Positions 17,194 to 25,520 of a stretch of DNA of 64,000 bases are shown one piece after another. A model generated the notes under the pieces. It saw only the letters and a list, made by a program, of their open reading frames with translations, did no database searches and was not told the DNA's origin. Numbering within the stretch: the stretch's first letter is position 1; each line of letters begins with the position of its first letter. Location of the stretch: assembly GCA_039028975.1 (NCBI GenBank), contig JBCCHB010000042.1:1-64000 (forward strand), given 5' to 3'. Position numbers and translations under genes: made by a program. This stretch comes from JAHBNG01 sp039028975 (GTDB lineage Bacteria; Chloroflexota; Anaerolineae; Caldilineales; Caldilineaceae).

Positions 17194-18198
17194 TTGCTTA
17201 ATATGGTAATGCCGAAGATAGAAACTGAAGCGCTTTCTCAAAATTATGGACATTTTATTATTAGTCCTCTGGAAAGCGGTTACGGAATTACACTCGGCAA
17301 TTCTCTAAGACGGGTTCTACTATCTAGTTTAACAGGTGCAGCAGTATCCTCGATACGAATTAGCGGTATTCATCATGAATTTTCTGCTATTCCTGAGGTG
17401 CGTGAAGATACAACCCAGCTAATATTAAATATTAAACAGATTCGACTGAAATGCCATAGCGAAGAACCGATACGTATTCATGTTGAGATAACAAGCGAAG
17501 GACCTGTGACTGCTGGGGATTTGGTTTGTCCTCCAGAAGTAGAGATTGTAAATCCTGACCTTTATCTGCTAACTGCTGATTCTAACGACGTTGACCTTGA
17601 TATTGAGATGGTTGTCGAACCAGGACGTGGATACAGTCCTGCTGAAGAGCGTGCAAAGTTGCCTCTTGGCGAAATACCCGTTGATGCTCTCTTTAGCCCA
17701 ATCAAGAAGGCCGCTTATAAGGTTGAGCGTACTCGTATTGGGCAACAAACAGACTATGATAAGCTTAACTTAGAAGTTTGGACTGACGGGACAATTCATC
17801 CTGAGGAATCGGTTCGTAAGTCTGCCAACATCTTGGTACAGTATTTAACTCTTCTTGCTGGTGCTGAAACGGTTGTTGTTGAACAGCCAGAACCGGATGA
17901 AGACGTCATCCCAAGCCGGGTTGCTGATGCGCCAATTGAGGAGTTAGAGCTTACGGTACGTGCTTATAATTGTTTGAAGCGGGCCGGTATCACGAAAGTT
18001 GGCGAGATCCTCAAGCGTATGGAAAAAGGCGAGGAAGAGATGCTTGCCATCCGTAATTTCGGAAAGAAATCTTTGGATGAGCTTGTTGAACGCCTTCACG
18101 AGAAGGGCTACTTTAACGTTCCTGGCGTCGACCTGACACCCTTCATGAATTATCAGGCCGGGACTGAGGGCGGTACAACTGAAGAAGAAGTTGCTTAG
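17194..18198 (+). CDS. rpoA: DNA-directed RNA polymerase subunit alpha
   Basis: A 334-residue alpha subunit that dimerises to scaffold beta and beta'. The N-terminal domain has ESGYGITLGNSLRRVLLSSL and the C-terminal domain (from about residue 250) has LTVRAYNCLKRAGI and AIRNFGKKSLDELVERL, the DNA- and activator-binding part. TTG 17194 is placed 7 bp after GGAGGG and is my preferred start; ATG 17203 is possible. rplQ follows after 84 bp. Confidence 0.96.
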   Translation: MLNMVMPKIETEALSQNYGHFIISPLESGYGITLGNSLRRVLLSSLTGAAVSSIRISGIHHEFSAIPEVREDTTQLILNIKQIRLKCHSEEPIRIHVEITSEGPVTAGDLVCPPEVEIVNPDLYLLTADSNDVDLDIEMVVEPGRGYSPAEERAKLPLGEIPVDALFSPIKKAAYKVERTRIGQQTDYDKLNLEVWTDGTIHPEESVRKSANILVQYLTLLAGAETVVVEQPEPDEDVIPSRVADAPIEELELTVRAYNCLKRAGITKVGEILKRMEKGEEEMLAIRNFGKKSLDELVERLHEKGYFNVPGVDLTPFMNYQAGTEGGTTEEEVA

Positions 18199-18282
18199 CC
18201 TTCCGTTTGTACATCTTGGGATGAATAGCTACATAGAGAGTTTTTGGTAATTCCTTTTCACGATTTGGTTTAGGACGTAATT

Positions 18283-18666
18283 ATGCGACATCGAATATCA
18301 GGACGTACACTTAACCGCGATACGAGTCATCGTAAAGCGCTATTTAGAAATCTCATTAAAGATCTTTTTGTCTACGAACGTATTCGAACGACTGAAGCAA
18401 AGGCCCGTGCCATCCGTTCTGATGCTGAAAAATTGATCACAAAAGCAAAGCGTGGTTTGGCTACAAATGGGAATCGGGTTCATGCCCAACGACAGGTTGT
18501 AGCTTATCTAAATGATAAGGATATTGCTAAAAAAGTATTTGACGATTTAGCACCTCGTTATGTTGATCGTAGAGGGGGCTATACCCGAATGGTAAAAATT
18601 GGTAAACGCTTTGGTGATGCTGCTGAAATGGTCATTCTGGAATTGGTTGATTCCGAATTAGAGTAA
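18283..18666 (+). CDS. rplQ: 50S ribosomal protein L17 (bL17)
   Basis: A 127-residue protein of normal length. It begins MRHRISGRTLNRDTSHRKAL and contains RIRTTEAKARAIRSDAEKLI and a C-terminal YTRMVKIGKRFGDAAEM, all diagnostic. It follows rpoA, the conserved alpha-operon pair, and precedes truA by 16 bp. Confidence 0.97.
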   Translation: MRHRISGRTLNRDTSHRKALFRNLIKDLFVYERIRTTEAKARAIRSDAEKLITKAKRGLATNGNRVHAQRQVVAYLNDKDIAKKVFDDLAPRYVDRRGGYTRMVKIGKRFGDAAEMVILELVDSELE

Positions 18667-18682
18667 CCACTATAAAGTACAA

Positions 18683-19507
18683 GTGTCTGCAGATACGCTT
18701 CATGTTGCGGCATTGGTTGCCTATGATGGTACTGACTACGCTGGTTTTCAGGTTCAAAATAACGCATCCACGATTCAAGGCTCTTTGGAGTTAGCTTTAT
18801 CCAAGATTACAGGTTCTCTCTATCGGCTTGCTGGCTCGGGACGAACAGATAGTGGTGTTCATGCTCGGGGTCAAGTGGTTACAGTTTCTGTACCTTGGAA
18901 GCATCCTATAGAGAATTTACAGCGAGCATGGAATGCTCATTTGCCTTCATCAATCGTTGTTCAAAAAATTGCTGCAGCCCCTGAGAATTTTCACCCGAGG
19001 TTTAGTGCCAAATCTCGTACATACCGATATTTTATAGAATGGGAACAAAGGGAGGAATACAATTCCTTGCCTTCTTATTCACCATTATCGGATCGGTATG
19101 CGCTATTTGTTCCTAAATCATTGGATGTGCAGGCGATGCAAGATGCAGCTAAGCTTTTAATCGGTACTCAGGATTTTGCCACATTTGGTCATCCTCCTCA
19201 TGGCGTTAATACCGTTAGAACGATTCGCAAAGCTGAATTTCAGTGCGTCAACACAGACCTACATCCTTTGCAGAATAGCCAGAGAAACCGGTGTGTTTTT
19301 ACGATAGTTGCGAATGCTTTTCTGCGTCAAATGGTGCGTAATCTCACTGGATCTTTATTAGAGGTTGGACGTAGGCATTGGTCGCTAGAAAAATTCCATT
19401 GCGCAATTGAGACGCGTGATCGAAGGCTGTCGGCACCACCAGCACCACCTAATGGATTGTTTCTGGAATACGTAGAATATCCAGACTACCCAAACTTATT
19501 TTCGTAA
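18683..19507 (+). CDS. truA: tRNA pseudouridine synthase A
   Basis: Converts uridines 38-40 of tRNA anticodon stems to pseudouridine. The catalytic Asp lies in GSGRTDSGVHARGQVV. Other family parts are YDGTDYAGFQVQ, FHPRFSAKSRTYRYFI and FLRQMVRNLTGSLLEVGR. 274 residues from GTG 18683. It is in the common rplQ-truA-rplM order. Confidence 0.95.
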   Translation: MSADTLHVAALVAYDGTDYAGFQVQNNASTIQGSLELALSKITGSLYRLAGSGRTDSGVHARGQVVTVSVPWKHPIENLQRAWNAHLPSSIVVQKIAAAPENFHPRFSAKSRTYRYFIEWEQREEYNSLPSYSPLSDRYALFVPKSLDVQAMQDAAKLLIGTQDFATFGHPPHGVNTVRTIRKAEFQCVNTDLHPLQNSQRNRCVFTIVANAFLRQMVRNLTGSLLEVGRRHWSLEKFHCAIETRDRRLSAPPAPPNGLFLEYVEYPDYPNLFS

Positions 19508-19520
19508 ACAATAACGACTT

Positions 19521-19614
19521 TATAGATGGCCAGAAAAGTTCTGTCCTCCCTTTTCGGGATTTTCCAGAGTAGATTGGGCAAGAGTCGGGACAAGACTTTT
19601 CTGGCGAAGTATAT
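19521..19614 (+). mobile_element. Repeat family 1 element A (MITE-like)
   Basis: The left end TATAGATGGCCAGAAAAGTT and the right end read in inverse (TATACTTCGCCAGAAAAGTC) are imperfect terminal inverted repeats of about 26 bp. The whole is about 92 bp and flanked by TA. Matching copies are at 38637, 41423, 52459, 55343 and, inverted, 56631. This copy sits in the leader between truA and rplM. Confidence 0.8.
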
Positions 19615-19636
19615 TTGTAGCAGAGGAGAATCGCGT

Positions 19637-20071
19637 GTGAAGACGTTTAGTCCAACCGCTGAAAGCGCTAAAGCCGAGCGAGAATGGTGGGTCGTTGATG
19701 CGACCGGTATGACGCTAGGACGCTTGGCTTCTGAAATCGCAAAAATTCTACGGGGTAAACATAAACCTACTTTTTCACCACATGTGGACGTAGGCGATTT
19801 TGTGATAGTAACAAATTGTGAACGTATTCACGTAACGGGTTCTAAGTTGGATAGTGTTAACTATTATCGACACTCGGGCTACCCAGGCGGTATTCGAAGC
19901 CGTACAATGCGTGAACAGCTAGAGCGGTTTCCAGATCGTGTTCTTTTTGAGGCTGTAAAGGGCATGGTCCCTAAAAATAAGCTAGGTCGTGCTCAAATGA
20001 AGAAGCTACGCATTTATGCAGGATCTGATCATCCCCATAGCGCGCAAAAGCCCAAAGTGCTTGAATTCTAA
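19637..20071 (+). CDS. rplM: 50S ribosomal protein L13 (uL13)
   Basis: A 144-residue early-assembly protein. GTG 19637 is the start: AGAGGAGA lies upstream and the protein then begins KTFSPTAESAKAEREWWVVD. The open frame runs further upstream only because it crosses the family 1 element. Conserved parts are ATGMTLGRLASEIAKILRGK and VKGMVPKNKLGR. rpsI follows after 18 bp. Confidence 0.95.
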   Translation: MKTFSPTAESAKAEREWWVVDATGMTLGRLASEIAKILRGKHKPTFSPHVDVGDFVIVTNCERIHVTGSKLDSVNYYRHSGYPGGIRSRTMREQLERFPDRVLFEAVKGMVPKNKLGRAQMKKLRIYAGSDHPHSAQKPKVLEF

Positions 20072-20089
20072 GAAGAGTCTGAGGAAATA

Positions 20090-20479
20090 ATGGCTGAATA
20101 TATAGAGACGATTGGTCGACGAAAATCATCCACTGCTCGTGTTCGTATCTATCCAGGGACAGGTGAGATAGTTGTAAACGAGTTGCCTATGGAAACATAC
20201 TTTGGGCGTTCGCTGGACCGTATGATTTTAAAACAACCCTTGGTTTTGACGGGGACAGAAAACTCCTACAATATTAGCATTCGTGTAAAGGGAGGCGGGG
20301 ATTCCGGACAGGCTTCGGCTGTACGCCACGGTATTTCGCGTGGTTTGTGCGAGCTTGATAGTGCTTTGAGACCATCTCTCAAGGCTGCTGGGTTTTTGAC
20401 CCGAGATTCTCGCGAAAAAGAGCGTAAAAAGCCAGGTTTAAAGCGCGCCCGTAAGGCTAAGCAGTATACGAAGCGTTAA
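20090..20479 (+). CDS. rpsI: 30S ribosomal protein S9 (uS9)
   Basis: A 129-residue protein whose C-terminal tail touches P-site tRNA. It has IETIGRRKSSTARVRIYPG, GGGDSGQASAVRHGISRGL and the final basic RARKAKQYTKR. Together with rplM it forms the conserved L13-S9 operon, ended by the terminator at 20538. Confidence 0.97.
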   Translation: MAEYIETIGRRKSSTARVRIYPGTGEIVVNELPMETYFGRSLDRMILKQPLVLTGTENSYNISIRVKGGGDSGQASAVRHGISRGLCELDSALRPSLKAAGFLTRDSREKERKKPGLKRARKAKQYTKR

Positions 20480-20537
20480 CATGTATCTGGAGAAGTCTCC
20501 AGCTATGCTCTGATTATTTGCAATATACTATAGAAAG

Positions 20538-20586
20538 CCTTCGACTTTTAGCCCTGCAGTGGTTGAGAGTTGAAGGTCTTTTTATT
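20538..20586 (+). terminator. Rho-independent terminator after rpsI
   Basis: CCTTCGACT (20538-20546) pairs with AGTTGAAGG (20568-20576) with one mismatch and is followed by TCTTTTTATTTT. It closes the long ribosomal protein transcription unit. Confidence 0.8.
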
Positions 20587-20598
20587 TTCCATACTCTT

Positions 20599-21258
20599 AT
20601 GATTATCCGCACCGGTATTTTATCCATTCCTGATTGGGACGAGCGAGCGATTCTGGAAGTGCGAAACCTATTACGTTCTCACTTGCCTGGTGCCGTGATT
20701 GTTGAAGAGACTTTTGCTCAGAGCCAACGAAACTGGATTGAGGAGATTCTCCGACGTTGGGCTGATGAAGAGGAAATCGGTCTGATAGTAACCATTGGGG
20801 GGACGCTACCTGCTCCAAGCACTAGCGGACGCGAAGTTGTTCCGGACGCAACATTTGCGGTGCTAGATACCTGTCTCCCAGCATTGCCGGAAACCATGCG
20901 GGCTTATGCAGCAGAGCAGACGGAGTTGGCTCTGTTAGACCGCAGCATGGCTGGTATTCGTGGACGTACCCTGATCATTAATTTACCCAGTGGTGCTGCC
21001 GCAACGCATCTATTTCTGGAGGGAATTTTGTCCATTATTGCCCCGATTTTGTCCCACCTGCATGAACGACCAGATGCCCCTCAAATCGATCAGGACCTTG
21101 AAATCATAGAAGATAGTGACCTAAACCAGCCTTTTCTACAACAAAATGATCAACAGGATACACAACCCGATATAATAAAAACAACCGGGTCCAGCCCTGT
21201 TAAAAAGGGCTTAGACCCGGCTGAATTCGCCGAATTTTTGAAGCGAAGCAAATCTTAA
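20599..21258 (+). CDS. MogA/MoaB-like molybdopterin-binding domain protein
   Basis: About 219 residues from ATG 20599. The order ERAILEVRNLLRSHLPGAVI, LIVTIGGTLPAPSTSGREVV, MRAYAAEQTELALLDRSMAG and RTLIINLPSGAAATHLFLEGI follows the MoaB/MogA fold, where the GGT and LPG-type motifs bind molybdopterin. Here the usual TGGTG is IGGTL and the usual LPG is LPS. A role as molybdopterin adenylyltransferase is therefore plausible but not certain. The last 50 residues are an acidic, non-conserved tail. No other molybdenum cofactor gene lies nearby. Confidence 0.75.
   Translation: MIIRTGILSIPDWDERAILEVRNLLRSHLPGAVIVEETFAQSQRNWIEEILRRWADEEEIGLIVTIGGTLPAPSTSGREVVPDATFAVLDTCLPALPETMRAYAAEQTELALLDRSMAGIRGRTLIINLPSGAAATHLFLEGILSIIAPILSHLHERPDAPQIDQDLEIIEDSDLNQPFLQQNDQQDTQPDIIKTTGSSPVKKGLDPAEFAEFLKRSKS
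21185..21220. repeat. Strong hairpin inside the 3' end of the MoaB-like gene
   Basis: CCGGGTCCAGCCCT (21185-21198) pairs with AGGGCTTAGACCCGG (21206-21220) with a small bulge. It is inside the coding sequence about 40 bp before the stop and has no T-run, so it may slow RNA decay or mark a small repeat insertion rather than terminate. Confidence 0.5.
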
Positions 21259-21280
21259 CAAGTACAGAATTGAGTAGAAC

Positions 21281-22420
21281 TTACGCTACAACCAGCTTTT
21301 CGCGAGTTTCATTGATGGCACCAAGAAGCTGGACAAACGAATCTTCAAATTTTTTGACCCCTTCTTTTTCTAGCTGCTCGGTAACCTCCTCCAAAGAGAT
21401 CCCCGCATCCGTTACCGCTTGGATGATGGCCTGCTCTGATGGCAGATCTTGATCAATTGTCTTGGCTACGCTTCCGTGATCTTTGAATGCATCTAACGTA
21501 CTTGGAGGCATTGTATTCACTGTATGAGGTCCAATGAGCGTATCAACATAGAGGACATCGGAGTACTCCGGATTCTTGGTCCCCGTACTTGCCCAGAGAG
21601 GACGCTGCAATTGAGCTCCTTGAGCCTCTAATTTGCTCCAGCGCACGTTAGGGGTTGTCTGGCCGAATTTTTCCTGGAATTGAGCATAGGCTAATTTGGC
21701 ATTGGCAATGGCCGCGCGACCGAGTAGCGGCTTTACGTTGGCCGATTGATCTTCATTTGCGCTGATTTGCTCCGTTAGTTGACCATCGATGTTGACATCG
21801 ACTCGGCTAATGAAGAAGCTGGCAACGGATGCTATATGATCGATGGGCTGGCCATTAGCATGGCGATCTTCCAAGCCTTGAATGTACGCATTTTTTACTT
21901 CTGCATAGCGTTCTAGTCCAAAAATGAGCGTAACGTTGATATTGATTCCTTCACTAATAAGCTGCCGAATTGCAGGAACACCGGCTTGCGTTGCTGGCAC
22001 TTTGACCATCAAATTCGGGCGATCTACGGCAGACCAAAGTCTACGGGCTTCAGCAATGGTTGCTTCTGTATCATAGGCTAGGTCTGGCGAGACTTCAATA
22101 CTGACATACCCATCATATTTGGCTGTACTGTCATAGACAGAGCGCAACACATCTGCTGCTGCTTGTATATCCGCAATAGCTAATGTCTCAAAGATCTCTT
22201 TCGCTTCCTTACCAGCATTGACTAACCCTTGCAGATCAGCAGCATACGCATCACTCCCCGTAATGGCTTGCTGAAAAATGGTTGGATTAGATGTGACACC
22301 CGTAACACCATCCGCTACCATAGTTGCCAACTCACCAGACTGAACCATACTCCGTTCAATGTAATCCAACCAGACGCTTTGACCAGCTTGCTGTAACTCT
22401 TGTAGTATTTGATTGCCCAT
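21281..22420 (-). CDS. tal: Transaldolase, long form
   Basis: Moves a dihydroxyacetone unit between sugar phosphates in the non-oxidative pentose phosphate pathway. 379 residues, the length of the actinobacterial/Chloroflexota form. The conserved VTGVTSNPTIFQQAI and the Schiff-base Lys in NLMVKVPATQAGVPA are present, as is DHIASVASFFISRVD. AAGGAG lies 10-15 bp before the ATG. It stands alone on the - strand, converging on the MoaB-like gene. Confidence 0.95.
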   Translation of the reverse strand: MGNQILQELQQAGQSVWLDYIERSMVQSGELATMVADGVTGVTSNPTIFQQAITGSDAYAADLQGLVNAGKEAKEIFETLAIADIQAAADVLRSVYDSTAKYDGYVSIEVSPDLAYDTEATIAEARRLWSAVDRPNLMVKVPATQAGVPAIRQLISEGININVTLIFGLERYAEVKNAYIQGLEDRHANGQPIDHIASVASFFISRVDVNIDGQLTEQISANEDQSANVKPLLGRAAIANAKLAYAQFQEKFGQTTPNVRWSKLEAQGAQLQRPLWASTGTKNPEYSDVLYVDTLIGPHTVNTMPPSTLDAFKDHGSVAKTIDQDLPSEQAIIQAVTDAGISLEEVTEQLEKEGVKKFEDSFVQLLGAINETREKLVVA

Positions 22421-22868
22421 CGTGTAGTGAACTCCTTGAAATTGTAAATGCAGCTCCGTTCGTATTGTTGAATACTAAACGGTGTATGTAAAAAAGTGCA
22501 GTATGCATTAGTACAAAAAAATATTATAACGTGAGATCCTAGAAAGGAGCAACCTCTCTATTTTGTAGGCTACAATGTAAATTCACGGATAGCTTCCATA
22601 TAGATGGCCAGACATTAGCTGCTTGCTGCGAATGACACGATTGTAGCAAGCGATCATTATGTCAGCGTCAGTGAAGATGGTCTTAATGTTACAAGATCGT
22701 TAATTCATACCTTGCTTTACCTGTTTTGATGGCAATATATCGGAGCAGAAATAATTCTCATCAATCTCGCCGAGTTGGGCCTGCTGTGGTAAGATCAGGT
22801 CTGGCCTAAATCCGGTAAACGTAAGGACTATCTTTCTGGGCGAACACTATGAGCTACAAGGTGCTATT
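22421..22868. other. Intergenic region between tal and glycosyltransferase
   Basis: A 448-bp divergent spacer holding the tal promoter and a solitary left end of a family 1 element (TATAGATGGCCAGA, 22599-22612) with no matching right end. GCTTGCT (22619-22625) and AGCAAGC (22645-22651) form a short inverted repeat. No gene is supported. Confidence 0.6.
22523..22552 (-). promoter_or_regulatory. Probable promoter of tal
   Basis: On the - strand TATAAT (22528-22523) is a perfect -10 box. The -35 candidate TTGCTC (22552-22547) with an 18-bp spacer is weak. It lies about 105 bp upstream of the tal start. Confidence 0.4.
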
Positions 22869-23882
22869 TTGAAGTATCCACCATACACAAATGAGGCTTT
22901 TCGGTTGAGCCTAGTTGTGCCAATGTACAATGAAGAGGAAGCGATTCCGCTCTTCTTGACGCGTGTCATGCCTATTCTCGAAAGTGTTACCGATGACTAC
23001 GAGCTTATCTGTATTAATGATGGAAGTCAAGACCAAACACTATCACTCCTGATGGCAGAGCATGAGCGGAACCCCCGCATCAAGATTATTGAACTAACTC
23101 GGAATTTCGGCAAGGAAGTAGCCTTAACGGCAGGCCTTGATGCTACTAGCGGTGATGCCATTATACCTCTCGATGCTGACTTACAGGATCCACCTGAATT
23201 AATTCCCGAGCTTGTCGATAAATGGCGAGAAGGGTTCGACATGGTTGTGGCCGTTCGCAGTGACCGGAGCAACGATACCCTTCCCAAGCGATTGACGGCC
23301 AATCTATTCTATCGGGCCATTGGGCAATTGGGAGAAGTCCCTATTCCAGCCAATGCCGGTGATTTTCGCCTCATGGATCGGCGTGTCGTCGAGGCACTAA
23401 AGCTACTGCCAGAACGAACACGCTTTATGAAGGGGCTATTTGCCTGGCTAGGGTTCAAACAGACAGCCATCAGCTATTCACGACCTAAGCGAGCGGCCGG
23501 GGTTGGCAAGTGGAAAGCTTGGCAGTTGTGGAACTTCGCTCTAGACGGTGTCTTTTCCTTTTCAACGCTCCCTTTGCGTATCTGGACCTATTTTGGGATA
23601 TTGACCGCGATTGTTGCCTTGGGCTATGGTGGTTATATTACGGTTCGGACCTTTTTGTTTGGCATTGATGTACCAGGCTATGCCTCCATCGTCGTTATGA
23701 TTCTCTTCTTTAGCGGTATGCAGATGATCGGTCTGGGTATCATTGGCGAATATTTAGGTCGGGTCTTTTTGGAAGTAAAGCAGCGTCCCCAGTATCTGGT
23801 TCGTGACATGATTGGATTTCATGAACAAGCCATACCCAACCTACATACCAATAGGCCTTATCCCATAAGGCATTACGATTAA
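22869..23882 (+). CDS. Family 2 glycosyltransferase (GtrB/ArnC/Dpm1-like)
   Basis: 337 residues. The GT-A domain shows SLVVPMYNEEEAIPLFL, CINDGSQDQTL and the metal-binding PLDADLQDPPELI, with FRLMDRRVVEALK further on. Two C-terminal hydrophobic segments after FALDGVFSFSTLPLRIW anchor it in the membrane. Such enzymes transfer a sugar from a nucleotide donor to polyprenyl phosphate. The sugar cannot be read from sequence. Translation starts at TTG 22869 with AAGGTG upstream. Confidence 0.88.
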   Translation: MKYPPYTNEAFRLSLVVPMYNEEEAIPLFLTRVMPILESVTDDYELICINDGSQDQTLSLLMAEHERNPRIKIIELTRNFGKEVALTAGLDATSGDAIIPLDADLQDPPELIPELVDKWREGFDMVVAVRSDRSNDTLPKRLTANLFYRAIGQLGEVPIPANAGDFRLMDRRVVEALKLLPERTRFMKGLFAWLGFKQTAISYSRPKRAAGVGKWKAWQLWNFALDGVFSFSTLPLRIWTYFGILTAIVALGYGGYITVRTFLFGIDVPGYASIVVMILFFSGMQMIGLGIIGEYLGRVFLEVKQRPQYLVRDMIGFHEQAIPNLHTNRPYPIRHYD

Positions 23883-24007
23883 GCTAGTCAGTGATGGTGA
23901 CAGTCACGGCTAAGGTGATAGTCGCCTGAGGGTATTTCTTAGAATTAGGTAAATTTTTCTATCACTAATAAACGCACACAAACCTTTTTGGAGAAATAAC
24001 GATTCCC

Positions 24008-25390
24008 ATGACCGAACCCTCTACCCAAATGGAAAACGAAACTGCTGAGAGCCAGCCTAGTGGGAATCAACCTGCTCAACTGCAAAGAACAGTAGGCTTC
24101 TGGGGAGCCATCCTATTGGGGCTAGGCTCGATGATTGGTACTGGTGTCTTTGTAAGCATCGGTATCGGAGCCTCAATTACAGGAGCAAGCGTGATTTTGG
24201 CCGTCATCATTGGAGCTGGCGTAGCCATCTGTAACGGGCTGAGTAGTGCCCAACTCGCTGCGAACCATCCCGTAAGCGGTGGCACCTATGAGTATGGATA
24301 TCGGTACCTAACCCCATGGCTCGGATTTATAGCAGGCTGGATGTTTCTTCTGGCCAAGTCGGCTTCAGCGGCAACAGGCGCATTGGGGTTCTCTGGCTAC
24401 CTCCTGACTACCATGGGCTTAGAGATGCGCTGGCTGCAAATTGGGCTGGCGTTAGTGGCTGTGGCTGGACTGACTTGGATCGTGCTGACGGGAATTCGAC
24501 GATCCAACATAGCCAATACCATTATCGTTGGCATTACTTTAGCTGTTCTTCTTTTCTTTGTCGTTGCTGGAGTCGGAAGCATAAGCAATAATGGCGTAGC
24601 TGGTGGCATCCGCTTTATGCCGCTCTTTGGGCCATCGGAGCCCAGCAACGCTGGAGGATTTGCCGCTTTTATCAGTGCCTTGCGCCAGTTTCTCTACGCC
24701 AGCGCGTTGATGTTTGTTGCATACACTGGGTATGGCCGTATTGCCACTCTGGGCGAAGAAGTAAAAGAGCCTGCACGTACCATTCCCAGGGCGATCATCA
24801 CCACCATGATTATCACCATGGTTCTATATATTAGCGTTGCCGTGGTAGCAATTGGCACTCTAGGGGCGGAGGGGCTAGGTCAGGCAACTCTGGATGCAGT
24901 TGCTCCGTTGGAGGTTGCGGCGCGAACCTTTGGTATCGGGTGGGCACCTCTTCTCATTGCGATTGGCGCTATCACGGCCATGTTGGGGGTACTGCTCAAT
25001 CTCATTTTAGGCCTCTCTCGCGTATTATTGGCAATGGGACGTCGTGGGGATATGCCTTCCGTAGTAGCGACTTTGGACCCAAGTGGATCGACACCTACCG
25101 TGGCCGTCATTGTTATGGCTGTCGTAATCGGTCTTTTGGTGCTTGTGGGCAATGTGCAGACAACTTGGTCCTTTAGCGCATTTACTGTGCTGGTCTACTA
25201 TGCGCTGACCAATCTCTCGGCTCTACAACTCGCTGACACAGAGCGACTTTACCCTCGCTGGATCTCCTGGGCAGGGCTGACGGCATGTATTTTGCTGGCA
25301 TTTTTGGTAGAGCCACAAATTTGGTTTCTTGGCTTGAGTCTGCTTGCTGTAGGGTTGCTGTGGCACTTTGGGATTAAATTGAGGAGTTAA
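24008..25390 (+). CDS. APC-superfamily amino acid permease
   Basis: 460 residues with about twelve hydrophobic segments. The first has the APC glycine motif LLGLGSMIGTGVFVSIGIG, and a helix 6-8 region EEVKEPARTIPRAI is typical of amino acid/polyamine antiporters. The N-terminal 30 residues are Ser/Gln-rich and cytoplasmic. GGAGAAA lies before the ATG. Substrate unknown. A family 3 palindrome begins directly after its stop. Confidence 0.87.
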   Translation: MTEPSTQMENETAESQPSGNQPAQLQRTVGFWGAILLGLGSMIGTGVFVSIGIGASITGASVILAVIIGAGVAICNGLSSAQLAANHPVSGGTYEYGYRYLTPWLGFIAGWMFLLAKSASAATGALGFSGYLLTTMGLEMRWLQIGLALVAVAGLTWIVLTGIRRSNIANTIIVGITLAVLLFFVVAGVGSISNNGVAGGIRFMPLFGPSEPSNAGGFAAFISALRQFLYASALMFVAYTGYGRIATLGEEVKEPARTIPRAIITTMIITMVLYISVAVVAIGTLGAEGLGQATLDAVAPLEVAARTFGIGWAPLLIAIGAITAMLGVLLNLILGLSRVLLAMGRRGDMPSVVATLDPSGSTPTVAVIVMAVVIGLLVLVGNVQTTWSFSAFTVLVYYALTNLSALQLADTERLYPRWISWAGLTACILLAFLVEPQIWFLGLSLLAVGLLWHFGIKLRS

Positions 25391-25467
25391 GGAATGAGCC
25401 GAAATAGCTTGCGCGTTTCAATCGGGTTTAGCCCTACCAAATGACCAAGTTATGTAATTCTCGTTCC
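25391..25467 (-). repeat. Repeat family 3 element, copy 1
   Basis: A 77-bp imperfect palindrome whose sequence, including GCTTGCGCGTTTCAATCGGG, is repeated in inverse orientation at 45967-46044. It starts one base after the stop of the permease gene. Orientation is given relative to the 45967 copy. Confidence 0.75.
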
Positions 25468-25520
25468 TAAATCGTTACGGCGTTGAGGATATATAATAGC
25501 GCGCAACGCGAAATCTGCGC

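Noticed and set aside
19526..19636. N-terminal extension of L13 from ATG 19526
   Set aside because: The extra 37 codons are the family 1 element read in frame; GTG 19637 has the proper ribosome binding site and the conserved N terminus.
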